A stretch of 64,000 nt of DNA from Paenibacillus qinlingensis. Its GTDB lineage: Bacteria > Bacillota > Bacilli > Paenibacillales > NBRC-103111. Position numbers and translations under genes: made by a program. Below, piece after piece: positions 16,286 through 24,923 of this stretch. Within the stretch, counting starts at the first letter, position 1. Each line of letters starts with the position of its first letter. The stretch spans positions 1-64,000 of the forward strand of contig NZ_JABMKY010000015.1 in assembly GCF_013204845.1 (NCBI RefSeq), given 5' to 3'. Below the pieces are notes generated by a model that was not told the origin of the DNA, did no database searches, and worked only from the letters and a program-made list of their open reading frames with translations.

Positions 16286-19200
16286 TTGAAATTGTCGAGT
16301 TTTCGTGTACGTCAACTACTGATCGGGATAAGTTTAGGCGTCTTAGTCCTTGTGCTCACCCTTCTATTTTTGCCAAAAGTCGAAGAAACTAAGCTTCTTT
16401 ACGCAACGAGCGGGGATGCTTATGATATGGCTGCTTATAGTAATTTCGAGCAAACCTTGCAAGCAGGTGTTCAAATTGATAGAAAAAGCGTGCTTTCCCT
16501 CTCAGCCCGCCAGCTACGCTCCTATGACGCTCTATATCTGGATCCCGCGCTAGCGCAGGCTTCCACATGGTCTAAACAAGCGGATAAGCTCATGAGCTTC
16601 GTGAAGCAGGGCGGACATTTACTCTTAGAAAATGAGTTCGCGAATCAGTTCCCGGTAGACTTTCTGGGAGCTAAGTCGATTGTTGATTTAAAAAAAGTAC
16701 AAATCAGCAACTTAGTTTTAAGTCCTCAGACAGCAGATTCGCTGACGCTTGGCTATCCGCAGGTGTCCGTTAATTTACAGGGCATTCAGCAATCGTTTCA
16801 ATTGTTTACACAAAGCTATCTCAAACATAATGCCATGGATGATATGCCTGGATTCCATCTTGGATACGGCTTCGAGCCATCCACGGGACAATCCGTTATC
16901 AACATGTATAAAGCATTCGAATCCAAGCAGCCTGTCTCCCTTGTCTTGCACCATCGTGTTGGCAAGGGTGCCGTGCTCATCAGCAGTAATTTCCTGCCGA
17001 ACCGGTACTTCCCTACGGGCTTTGATATGAAGAGCGGATTCGATCCGAAATTAGGCTTTGCCCAGCTCGCAGAGAAATACCAAGCGGCAAGCAAGCCAAC
17101 ACCGGGAACGACTTACTTCAATAAAAGAGCGCTGCCGATCGAGCCTTATTTTAATTTTGCTTGGGCGGCGGCGAACATGCAGTATCGCAGTGAACTGCTC
17201 GCTTATGTGGCTAAGGAAACGCTCGGGTATAGTATAAAGAAGAGCCTAGGGCCATATGGCAGGCCGGCGATGGCGTTTCAGAACCATTTTGAGGCAATGC
17301 CGTCCATCGGGCAAAAAGACGGCATCGCTTGGGCGGAGAAGCTGAAGGAGTACAACGAGGTTCCCTCGTTTACACTCGTGCGCAACGCCTTCTACTGGGG
17401 TGAATGGCGCGAGAGCGTGACAGTGCAGCTCAACACAGGAACGAATGCGAAGCCGTCGTTTGTGGGCGAGCTGCCCGGCTCCGGCTACGCGAGCGGACTG
17501 CACGTGATGGCTGCCGGTATTCCGTTGCGGCAAGCCACGTACCCTGATTATCGTGATCTTGCAGGCACGATTGAACTGCCTTACCGCGCGTACCCGGCCG
17601 CCGCGGATCTGAACGGCGACGGCCGCATGGACTTCGTTGTCGGCAGCGCGGATGGATTCGTGTATGTCTACACGAATCTCGGCAAAGATGAGGCGGCTTA
17701 CGTCAGCGAGCCGCCGCCGAAGGGCCTGGCGCTGCCCGACACGTTCGGCGCGCCTGCCCGGTTATTGCTGGAGAGCGGTGCACCGCTCCAGCTCAGCCCT
17801 TACAGTGCCGTTCACGCTGCCGACGTGAACGGGGACGGCCGCACGGACCTCGTCGTTTCGGACGAGTCCGGCGGGGTGTGGCAGCTGCCGCAGCTCGCGG
17901 GCGGCAGGTTCGGCAAGCCCGCAGCTGTGCTCGCGGGCGGGAAAGCGCTGCAGCTGCCCGGAGGGCCTGCAGCGCCAGCCGTCGCCGACGTGAACGGCGA
18001 CGGCAAGCTCGATCTCGTCCTAGGCGCAGCCGATGGACGAGTGTGGCTGTACAAGGGCCGCAGCGCAGCGGCCCTGGATCTCGAGGAAGGCAGCGCGCTA
18101 TTCCCGCTGCCCAATCGCGCCACGCACGCCGCGCCAGCGGTGCGTGACATGAACGGCGACGGCCGACCGGATCTCGTGGTCGGCAGCAGCGACGGGGACC
18201 TCCAAGTGTTCATCCAAGAATCCGCTGGCGCTTGGTCAGATGCCGGTCCCCTCGCAGGGACAACCTTAAATCAAGTCGGCAACCACGCTTTGGTTGCTGG
18301 ACATTATTCCGTGCCACTATGGCTGGACCTTAATCACGATGGCAATGACGATCTCATTGTAGGTGGTATCGAATTCGGCTCTCCTGTGGCGATCGATGAC
18401 CCGCACTTTCCTTATAAAGCGGAATTAAACGAGTTCATTGCTTATGCAAAAGATCAGCATTTACAACTAAATCCGCATACATTTGTACATAATTTTAAGA
18501 GTGCTGAAGATGAGAACACAGAGTTCAACCTGCATCAACAGGCTTTTGATAAACTTGGCATTCCATGGTTACATCCTGGAACGAACCAGCACACCTGGCG
18601 CATTAATAATGAAGATCACGATCAGACCCTGCTTACCGAGAAAGGAAAAGGCATGTGGTACAACTTCGGATTCTTACCGTCAGAGTCACCTGTGCTCTCT
18701 CGTCCAGAATCGATCTGGTCGCTTCCCTTCCTTTTACAAGATGAGCAAGGAAAGACTGATGCTACGATGCTTATTCATGCACCTACACCCGTCCTTAGGC
18801 CGGCTGGTGACAATGCCAACACGGATGTTTTCGAGTCCATGATAAAGCTGGATATGCCAATTGATTATTTCGAGCATATTGAATACCATTTTCCGGAACC
18901 TCAAAAAATTGCGAACTTAACGGAATTTGCTGATTACTTTGATAAGCTTCGTACGAAGCATGATTATAACTTTATGTCCGAAACACAGATGGCCAAATCG
19001 TTCTTAACCGCCATGCAAAGCGATGTGAAGATCAGCCAATCTTGGGCGTCCTACCTCTGGGACCGATTGAAGGATCGTATCAGCGGTGGTAGTCCTCACT
19101 TCCACGCCACTTTGTCACCAGAAATATCAGGTGTTTCTGGTTTAGCGGAAGAATATGTAGGGACCTTAGGGGTCACCATTGAAAAAGGCGATAAGCTCGC

Positions 19201-19549
19201 CCTATACTCCCTGCAAAGCAATTCCAACATCTATACGACGATTGAGAACAAGTTATATCTTGGATTAGCGAAGGAGACTGAGATTCGCGTGGGTCCATCG
19301 TCACAACAGTTCCATGTTGTCCGTTCGAATATACCTTTTACCCTTACGGAGGAAGGAAACACCTATCAGTTGAAGCTTGAATCAGCGGGTCTGCAGCAAG
19401 TTAAATTGTTTAGTCCTGTCGAGCTTAAGTTTAGTACCACTGACGACACGTCAATTGTTTATGATGCACCTACCATGACGTACACACTGACCCGATACGG
19501 GGACGTGACAACACTTACTTTTACCGGACCTGCCGCCAATGCGCAGTAA
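16286..19549 (+). CDS. Membrane-anchored FG-GAP/VCBS repeat protein
   Basis: 1087 residues from a TTG at 16286, with GAGGGA five bases upstream. An N-terminal helix (QLLIGISLGVLVLVLTLLFL) anchors it, and the rest should face outside. After the anchor is a Rossmann-like segment with SYDALYLDPAL and FVKQGGHLLLENEF. Five Ca-binding FG-GAP type motifs follow (DLNGDGRMDFVVG, DVNGDGRTDLVVS, DVNGDGKLDLVLG, DMNGDGRPDLVVG, DLNHDGNDDLIVG; roughly residues 441-690), then a large C-terminal region I do not recognise. The FG-GAP part is GC-rich. It is the first gene of the dlt-like operon and may bind or process the surface polymer. Confidence 0.75.
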   Translation: MKLSSFRVRQLLIGISLGVLVLVLTLLFLPKVEETKLLYATSGDAYDMAAYSNFEQTLQAGVQIDRKSVLSLSARQLRSYDALYLDPALAQASTWSKQADKLMSFVKQGGHLLLENEFANQFPVDFLGAKSIVDLKKVQISNLVLSPQTADSLTLGYPQVSVNLQGIQQSFQLFTQSYLKHNAMDDMPGFHLGYGFEPSTGQSVINMYKAFESKQPVSLVLHHRVGKGAVLISSNFLPNRYFPTGFDMKSGFDPKLGFAQLAEKYQAASKPTPGTTYFNKRALPIEPYFNFAWAAANMQYRSELLAYVAKETLGYSIKKSLGPYGRPAMAFQNHFEAMPSIGQKDGIAWAEKLKEYNEVPSFTLVRNAFYWGEWRESVTVQLNTGTNAKPSFVGELPGSGYASGLHVMAAGIPLRQATYPDYRDLAGTIELPYRAYPAAADLNGDGRMDFVVGSADGFVYVYTNLGKDEAAYVSEPPPKGLALPDTFGAPARLLLESGAPLQLSPYSAVHAADVNGDGRTDLVVSDESGGVWQLPQLAGGRFGKPAAVLAGGKALQLPGGPAAPAVADVNGDGKLDLVLGAADGRVWLYKGRSAAALDLEEGSALFPLPNRATHAAPAVRDMNGDGRPDLVVGSSDGDLQVFIQESAGAWSDAGPLAGTTLNQVGNHALVAGHYSVPLWLDLNHDGNDDLIVGGIEFGSPVAIDDPHFPYKAELNEFIAYAKDQHLQLNPHTFVHNFKSAEDENTEFNLHQQAFDKLGIPWLHPGTNQHTWRINNEDHDQTLLTEKGKGMWYNFGFLPSESPVLSRPESIWSLPFLLQDEQGKTDATMLIHAPTPVLRPAGDNANTDVFESMIKLDMPIDYFEHIEYHFPEPQKIANLTEFADYFDKLRTKHDYNFMSETQMAKSFLTAMQSDVKISQSWASYLWDRLKDRISGGSPHFHATLSPEISGVSGLAEEYVGTLGVTIEKGDKLALYSLQSNSNIYTTIENKLYLGLAKETEIRVGPSSQQFHVVRSNIPFTLTEEGNTYQLKLESAGLQQVKLFSPVELKFSTTDDTSIVYDAPTMTYTLTRYGDVTTLTFTGPAANAQ

Positions 19550-19599
19550 CCCTATCCACATTTAATATCTACTTATTTAGAAATCAGGAGGCTTTCCCC

Positions 19600-19851
19600 A
19601 TGTCTAATTTGTTAGAAGAGCTAGAGCAGCATATTCGCGAGCGTTACGAAATTGCCGAGGATGATGACGATTTCGATGTGGACGTTCATCTGTTCGATTA
19701 TGGTTTTATCGATTCCGTTGGGGCGACTGCGCTCATCGCTCACATTGAGAAAACGTATAACCTACAAGTAACGAACCAAGATTTAATGCTCTATCCCATG
19801 AACACGGTGAATGAAATTGCCGAATTTATTTCCAAGAAGACTGCGAGGTAA
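19600..19851 (+). CDS. Acyl/aminoacyl carrier protein (DltC-like)
   Basis: 83 residues, acidic and helical, with the phosphopantetheine attachment site FIDSVG (Ser39). It carries a thioester-bound group on a 4'-phosphopantetheine arm. AGGAGG precedes the ATG. Its neighbours argue that it is the partner of the adjacent amino acid:carrier protein ligase rather than the fatty-acid ACP: the ligase starts 8 bp after its stop codon, and DltD/DltB-like genes follow. Length and motif resemble DltC. Confidence 0.85.
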   Translation: MSNLLEELEQHIRERYEIAEDDDDFDVDVHLFDYGFIDSVGATALIAHIEKTYNLQVTNQDLMLYPMNTVNEIAEFISKKTAR

Positions 19852-19858
19852 CGGATTT

Positions 19859-21058
19859 ATGCGTACAGTTAAAATTCCACTTACGGGCCTAGCTGAAAGC
19901 CAGCACGGTCAAGTCAAATACGCATCTGCTTTCGCCGATGAGCATATTCAAGAAATCCTTCTAATCGATGGAGAAATCATCATCACCCACAACTCACCTA
20001 ACGGCGATGAAGGAATCACTGCACGAGTTGAGCGTCTTATTGAGCGCTTCTCTCATGGCGATTTCGGGTTTAAAGAAAATATTTTATTCGAAAATAAAGT
20101 CAACACGCCTTATGAAGGCGATATTATTGCTGAGCTCGCTGAGCGTAAAGCAATTAAGGTGTTAGAGCCCGGCCTCTTCATCTTCCGCGAGCCTTTCTCC
20201 AGCTTGATGCGTTTCCTTGACTACTCATTCGTCAGCAAAATTGCGAGACGTTTCGAAGGTGTTCAAGAGGAACAATATCCAGCGGTCATCAACAGCCATA
20301 CGTTGAACAAAACGAATCATTTCACTTCGTTCCCAGAACACATTCATTTCGTGACTCATCTGCGTGAAGATCTCGATGTGATCGAGGCATTCTCCCAGAC
20401 GATTCGCGAAGCAGGCGGTTGGGACCAAGAGAAGCCTTTGGCGCTGGATAACAACATGGTGAAGCCTAACTTCATGATGAACCCTTCTACGTGTTACCAC
20501 TGCTATGAAGGTCTTGAGAATGAAACCCTGGAAGGCGACGGCATTGTCGTGACCGCGATTGCGAAATGTCATCGTTTCGAGTCCAAAAACCACTCCGACT
20601 TCGGTCGTCTGCTCGACTTCTCGATGCGTGAAATCATTTTCGTCGGTAAGCCTGAGTTTGTGAAAGAAAATCGTTTGAAATCAATCGAGTATTTGAAAGA
20701 ATTGGCGGTAGAATGGCAGGTAGACAGCTTGCTGGAGATTGCGAACGATCCGTTCTTCACGAACGATTTCCAAGTAAAAGCCTCCTTCCAACGTAACCAG
20801 GAAATGAAGTATGAGCTGCGTCTGAACATTCCACATGTGAAGAAGTCGATCGCCTGCTCCTCGGTCAATTTCCATAGCAATACGTTCGGCAACGCTTTTA
20901 ATATCAAAATGGGCAAGCGCAACGCCGTGACAGGCTGTGTAGGCTTCGGTATCGAACGCTGGGCGTTCGCGTTCCTCGCACAGTATGGGCTCGATGAGCA
21001 GCTATGGCCTGCCACGTTCCGTGAGCAGTATCACGCTTGGCAAGAGAAAGCTTTGTAA
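19859..21058 (+). CDS. Amino acid:[carrier protein] ligase, class II synthetase homologue
   Basis: 399 residues from the ATG at 19859. The site GAGGTAACGG overlaps the preceding stop codon. It resembles the seryl-tRNA synthetase-like aa:CP ligases, which activate small amino acids with ATP and load them on a carrier protein instead of tRNA. Candidate zinc ligands Cys212 (STCYHCYEG), Glu258 (SMREIIFVG) and Cys360 (VTGCVGFGIERW) have nearly the spacing known for the Bradyrhizobium enzyme. An extra N-terminal domain of about 80 residues has no assignment. It most likely loads the adjacent carrier protein and takes the place of DltA. Confidence 0.8.
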   Translation: MRTVKIPLTGLAESQHGQVKYASAFADEHIQEILLIDGEIIITHNSPNGDEGITARVERLIERFSHGDFGFKENILFENKVNTPYEGDIIAELAERKAIKVLEPGLFIFREPFSSLMRFLDYSFVSKIARRFEGVQEEQYPAVINSHTLNKTNHFTSFPEHIHFVTHLREDLDVIEAFSQTIREAGGWDQEKPLALDNNMVKPNFMMNPSTCYHCYEGLENETLEGDGIVVTAIAKCHRFESKNHSDFGRLLDFSMREIIFVGKPEFVKENRLKSIEYLKELAVEWQVDSLLEIANDPFFTNDFQVKASFQRNQEMKYELRLNIPHVKKSIACSSVNFHSNTFGNAFNIKMGKRNAVTGCVGFGIERWAFAFLAQYGLDEQLWPATFREQYHAWQEKAL

Positions 21059-21066
21059 TCTAATTC

Positions 21067-21110
21067 CCCCAGGGCTATCGTTTATCTGAACGAGGCCTTG
21101 GGTTTTCATT
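21067..21110 (+). terminator. Terminator-like hairpin inside the operon
   Basis: The stem CCCAGGGC..TCGTT / AACGAGGCCTTGGG is followed by TTTTCATTTTC, between the ligase and DltD-like genes. It looks like a leaky terminator that would lower expression of the downstream membrane genes relative to the carrier protein and ligase. Confidence 0.55.
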
Positions 21111-21132
21111 TTCACCACTACGAAGATAATGA

Positions 21133-22059
21133 GTGATTCTATTGAAAGCAACCGCTGCTTTTCTCAAAAAAAATAGCTTTGCACTCGGCCTTTTGCTCGC
21201 CATCGTCGTCTCCGACCTGCTCATCTCCTGGTGGAACCCGATGGCGTCTTCACGCCGTTTTTACAAAAACGACTTCACCAAAACGCTCTTCCACCATAGC
21301 TGGTCCCATGCGGGTCCGGTTTTCTTCGGTAATTCGGCCGTTACGGGTGCTTATATCGAGGAGAAGTCTGACGCTCATCTGGTCGAGATGGGGCTGTCCT
21401 ACGGGAAGCTGACTGATCTGAAGGGCATCCTGAAGAACAACCTGTATCAAGTGCAGGACGAGCTTGTGATCGGGATCGACGTGCATACGATGCTTGACCC
21501 TCTCGAAACAGATCCGACTTATCAATGGTTCAAACCTTGGTACCAACCTTATGTGTATACGTACCGTGATTACTTCCGTGATTCGGGTGTCGAATTTGCT
21601 CGCAATTTAAGCAAAGGCAGTCTAGCCTATGAGCCACGCTGGATTGATAAGGAACTATACCCAGGTCGCAAGGACGATGCTGCGTTAAAGCTCAAATGGG
21701 ACGACTACGACAAACGGTTCGGTGCTATGACCTTGAAGGATTTCCAAGATAATCTGAATGCCCTACAGTGGGTGCTCCAGTATGCGGACGAACATGAGCT
21801 CGCGCTGCGCGTCATTTGGATGCCATGGAACAAAGGCTACGCCGATCCTCCCTATGTCGCTTCACTGAAGGATGCAGTTAATGCCCAGCTAAAAGCGGCG
21901 AACGTTCCCACATTGGATTTGATGCACACATACGATCCGCGTTATTTCCATGACCTCGTTCACTTGAACCGGGAAGAGGGCGCGCCGCTATTTACGAAGG
22001 AGGTTGACACATGGTTAAATTCCTTAGGAAAACCGTCGAAATCCTCATCTACCTCGTGA
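21133..22059 (+). CDS. DltD-like SGNH-fold membrane protein
   Basis: 308 residues. An N-terminal helix (about 13-32, LGLLLAIVVSDLLISWW) is followed by an extracytoplasmic domain with a serine motif VFFGNSAVTG and a C-terminal DLVHLNREEG, matching the catalytic Ser and Asp-x-x-His of SGNH hydrolases such as DltD. DltD helps transfer D-alanine to teichoic acid. The GTG at 21133 or a TTG at 21142 is the start; the ribosome binding site is weak. It overlaps the DltX-like gene by 49 bases. The substrate need not be D-alanine. Confidence 0.78.
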   Translation: MILLKATAAFLKKNSFALGLLLAIVVSDLLISWWNPMASSRRFYKNDFTKTLFHHSWSHAGPVFFGNSAVTGAYIEEKSDAHLVEMGLSYGKLTDLKGILKNNLYQVQDELVIGIDVHTMLDPLETDPTYQWFKPWYQPYVYTYRDYFRDSGVEFARNLSKGSLAYEPRWIDKELYPGRKDDAALKLKWDDYDKRFGAMTLKDFQDNLNALQWVLQYADEHELALRVIWMPWNKGYADPPYVASLKDAVNAQLKAANVPTLDLMHTYDPRYFHDLVHLNREEGAPLFTKEVDTWLNSLGKPSKSSSTS

Positions 22060-22121
22060 TGCTTTACTTGGTTTTCATTTATTTTACCGGCAAGGGATTG
22101 TTCATCTACGAGAAGTTCTAA
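22011..22121 (+). CDS. DltX-like membrane microprotein
   Basis: 36 residues, starting MVKFLRKTVEILIYLVML, a single membrane helix, and ending KGLFIYEKF. The ending resembles the conserved C-terminal FIYNEF-like motif of DltX, the small protein of dlt operons. A strong AAGGAGG (21997-22003) lies seven bases before the ATG, inside the end of the DltD-like gene. The position just before the DltB-like gene fits DltX. Easily missed because of its size and overlap. Confidence 0.72.
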   Translation: MVKFLRKTVEILIYLVMLYLVFIYFTGKGLFIYEKF

Positions 22122-22149
22122 GATCTAGCAAGCGAGGAGTTCTTTAGCT

Positions 22150-23304
22150 ATGTTTTATATGCACATGAACGCGATGGTCGCGATGAGTGGCATGATTGCC
22201 GTTCTGATGCTCACCCGCAAGTGGGCGGATAATAAGCGCATTTTGATGATCATATTCAGTCTGTGCTTCCTCCTGTTGTTTAGTAAGAAGCTGATGGTCT
22301 TCTATGCTGCTTTTACGATTATTAATTATTTCGGATTTGTATATCTGTGCCGGACGACGATATGGCGGAAAGCGACCTTTATTTTCGGCATCGCCGCGAA
22401 TATCGTGGGTGTCTTTCTCGGTGTTCGCTTTTTCGTTATGGGAGTTTTCAGTTCTCCATTGTTCGATGCCATCATTTATTTAGGACTCATTTACAACGTT
22501 CTCAAAGTAATTGATTCCTATTATTTCGCTTATTTCTTTGGAAAAGACGGCGAGGTACCAGCGATTGATTATGCGAACTATCTATTGTTCATTCCAACCT
22601 TTACCTCCGGACCAATTTTGAAATTCCGTGATTTCATGGCCGACAGCAAAAAGCCTTACACCGTCGACGCTAGGCTCTTTGAAGACAGTGTGAAGCGTAT
22701 TATTCTAGGTTTATTTAAAAAGATTGTCGTCGTCACCTGGATGACTGGGGTATTCGACAGTGTGTTGAAGCATGAGCTTCATACTTGGGAATCTTTATTT
22801 CTATTAATCTGGTTCTATGCGCTCATTTACTTCGATTTCTCCGGCTATTCCGATATGGCGATTGGCTTTGGCCGATTAATGGGTTACACCATGCCTGAGA
22901 ACTTCAAAAAGCCCCTCTTCTCGCCTTCCATGACGCAGTTTTGGCGGAATTGGCATGCGACGCTGGGGGATTTCTTCCGGGATCACATCTTCATGTTCTT
23001 CTCTCGTAAAACACCCTCCACGGCGCTCACAGCCAGCCTATCCATCCTGATCATGGTGCTGATGGGCTTATGGCATGGCTTTACGTGGTTGTACTTCCTC
23101 TACGGGCTGTACCATGGCATCATTATTGCGATTGAGAATATCTTCAAACTTACAACTGTGAATAAGAAAAAGGTGACTAAAGCATACTTCTACTTCCGCT
23201 GTTTGGTGACGCAGACACTGGTTACGTTCTCGGTCATTATCTACAGCTCGAATTATGATACAGTGCTTCGAATCTACAAGGGTTTGCTTCATTTTACTGG
23301 ATGA
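22150..23304 (+). CDS. DltB-like MBOAT O-acyltransferase
   Basis: 384 residues with about ten transmembrane helices. MBOAT hallmarks are TSGPILKFRDF, FDFSGYSDMAIGFGRLMGY, FWRNWHATLGDFFRDHIF (His269) and MGLWHGFTWLYFLYGLYHG (His309, the catalytic histidine). DltB moves the acyl group from carrier protein across the membrane to a surface acceptor. GCGAGGAG precedes the ATG. It is the last gene of the dlt-like operon. With the ligase replacing DltA, the transferred group is probably an amino acid such as Gly or Ala. Confidence 0.87.
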   Translation: MFYMHMNAMVAMSGMIAVLMLTRKWADNKRILMIIFSLCFLLLFSKKLMVFYAAFTIINYFGFVYLCRTTIWRKATFIFGIAANIVGVFLGVRFFVMGVFSSPLFDAIIYLGLIYNVLKVIDSYYFAYFFGKDGEVPAIDYANYLLFIPTFTSGPILKFRDFMADSKKPYTVDARLFEDSVKRIILGLFKKIVVVTWMTGVFDSVLKHELHTWESLFLLIWFYALIYFDFSGYSDMAIGFGRLMGYTMPENFKKPLFSPSMTQFWRNWHATLGDFFRDHIFMFFSRKTPSTALTASLSILIMVLMGLWHGFTWLYFLYGLYHGIIIAIENIFKLTTVNKKKVTKAYFYFRCLVTQTLVTFSVIIYSSNYDTVLRIYKGLLHFTG

Positions 23305-23316
23305 TAGTGGTATAAT
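23288..23316 (+). promoter_or_regulatory. Extended -10 promoter of the isomerase gene
   Basis: An extended -10, TGGTATAAT (TATAAT at 23311-23316), lies just after the DltB-like stop codon; a poor -35 TTCATT sits 17 bp upstream. It suggests that the following gene has its own promoter besides any readthrough. Confidence 0.5.
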
Positions 23317-23355
23317 TTGATCTGATTGTTTTACCAATTATGGAGGTGTAACCAA

Positions 23356-24324
23356 ATGAAGTTAGGCGTGTTTATGGTTCTATTCGGTGGAAAACCTTTC
23401 GAGGAAGCGCTGGATTATATTGCAGCGAAAGGCTTGGACGCTGTTGAGATTGGTACTGGTGGATACCCAGGTACTGCGCATTGCAACCCAGCTGAATTAC
23501 TTGCTGATGCAGGCAAACTGAAAGCTTTTAAACATGCGGTAGAGTCCCGCGGTTTGACAATTAGCGCACTAAGCGCTCACGGTAACCCTCTTCACCCGCA
23601 AAAACACATCGCGAAAGAGTTTCACGATGCTATTATACAAACGATTGAATTGGCTGAACGCCTTGAAGTACCTGTTGTTAACACGTTCTCTGGCTGCCCT
23701 GGTGACCATGAGGATGCCAAATATCCGAACTGGCCTGTAGCGCCATGGCCGAACGATTTCCAAGAGATCTTGGACTGGCAGTGGACGAACAAAGTTATTC
23801 CTTACTGGCAAGAAACAGGTAAATTCGCCGCAGATCGTAATATCAAAATCGGATTAGAACTGCACGGCGGATTCTCCGTACATACGCCAGCTACGCTTCT
23901 TCGCCTTCGCGAAGCTGCAGGTGAAGCAATCGGTGCTAACTTGGATCCAAGTCACATGTGGTGGCAAGGGATTGATCCAGTTCAAGCGGTTCAAATTCTT
24001 GGACGCGCTAACGCGATTCACCATTTCCACGCGAAAGATACGTCCCATGATTACAACAACACGAACCGTTTCGGTGTGACGGACATGCAGTCCTACACGA
24101 ACATGCTAGATCGCGCTTGGCAGTTCCGCTCCGTTGGTTTCGGTCACGATATGAAAGTATGGGCCGACATCATCTCCGCATTGCGTCTAGTAGGTTATGA
24201 CTATGTCGTTAGTATCGAGCACGAAGACGGCTTGATGTCCGTTGACGAGGGCTTCTCCAAAGCCGTATCGAACCTGCAACAAGTACTCATCAAGGAACCC
24301 CTTGGTGAAATGTGGTGGGTGTAA
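23356..24324 (+). CDS. Sugar phosphate isomerase/epimerase (TIM barrel)
   Basis: 322 residues from the ATG at 23356, with GGAGGTG upstream. It belongs to the xylose isomerase-like / AP endonuclease 2 family. Motifs GLDAVEIGTGGYPG, IGLELHGGFSVH, NLDPSHMWWQGIDP, HHFHAKD and VVSIEHED supply the metal-binding Glu, Asp, His and Glu. Members act on sugars, often inositol or aldose derivatives, and the substrate cannot be told from sequence. It has its own promoter, so a link to the dlt-like operon is uncertain. Confidence 0.85.
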   Translation: MKLGVFMVLFGGKPFEEALDYIAAKGLDAVEIGTGGYPGTAHCNPAELLADAGKLKAFKHAVESRGLTISALSAHGNPLHPQKHIAKEFHDAIIQTIELAERLEVPVVNTFSGCPGDHEDAKYPNWPVAPWPNDFQEILDWQWTNKVIPYWQETGKFAADRNIKIGLELHGGFSVHTPATLLRLREAAGEAIGANLDPSHMWWQGIDPVQAVQILGRANAIHHFHAKDTSHDYNNTNRFGVTDMQSYTNMLDRAWQFRSVGFGHDMKVWADIISALRLVGYDYVVSIEHEDGLMSVDEGFSKAVSNLQQVLIKEPLGEMWWV

Positions 24325-24365
24325 TCTTAGTTAAGTAACCCCTTTTGTATAGGCAGACTTAACGT

Positions 24366-24548
24366 AAGGGAACGTAAAGGCTCTATTTTGTTCAAAATGG
24401 CCTAACTTTCATTCTAATAAGGGAACCTGAGTACGCTATTTGCTTCATAATCGTCATGTATGTCGATTTTTGGAGAAATGAGGTACTGTGGTTCCCTTCG
24501 CTGTTTTTTCAGCCATTCTACAGTAAAATAACGGATTCTCGTTCCCTT
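24366..24548. repeat. Four-box intergenic repeat, family II
   Basis: Four 23-bp boxes of the form AAGGGAAC-N11-ATTT. The first two are in plus orientation (24366-24388, 24419-24441) and the last two inverted (24476-24498, 24526-24548). Spacers are 30, 34 and 27 bp. The box sequence differs from family I, but the size (183 against 187 bp) and geometry are nearly the same. It lies after the isomerase gene. Nothing else is seen in 24325-24597. Confidence 0.65.
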
Positions 24549-24597
24549 TCCTAGCTGGCGCCTTCAAGATATTCACTTACGTGAAAATAACGTACAC

Positions 24598-24647
24598 AAA
24601 AAGCCCACAGGCTTAAGATCTTCCGATCTAAAGTCCTATGGGCTTTT
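24598..24647. terminator. Bidirectional terminator
   Basis: The long imperfect stem AAAAGCCCA..AGATC / GATCT..TGGGCTTTT has T-runs on both sides. It lies between the convergent isomerase gene and the small membrane protein gene. Confidence 0.8.
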
Positions 24648-24662
24648 GCTAATTTGTATGTA

Positions 24663-24866
24663 CTACCAGCCTTTGATCATGATGACATCCATGAAAAGAA
24701 ATACGAGTAGAGATACTGTTCCAAATCCAAGTGCAAACAAATTTCTTTTAGGGTTAATCAATTGTCTGATCACCGCAATGGCAATAATCACTGTGAAGAT
24801 CAACACATAGATGTCAAAGCTAGTATACGTACTTGTTGATGCTTCAGCTGCTTCTGCTAATAACAT
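24663..24866 (-). CDS. Small membrane protein (DUF2759-like)
   Basis: 67 residues with two predicted membrane helices (YVLIFTVIIAIAVIRQLI and FALGFGTVSLLVFLFMDVI) joined by NPKRN. The build resembles DUF2759 proteins of Bacillales, but I am not certain of the family. AAGGAGG precedes the ATG, so it is very probably translated. Function unknown. Confidence 0.65.
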   Translation of the reverse strand: MLLAEAAEASTSTYTSFDIYVLIFTVIIAIAVIRQLINPKRNLFALGFGTVSLLVFLFMDVIMIKGW

Positions 24867-24923
24867 GGTGAAACCTCCTTATAGTAACTCGGTGCAAGGC
24901 ACACGTCCTGCTATTTTAATACT

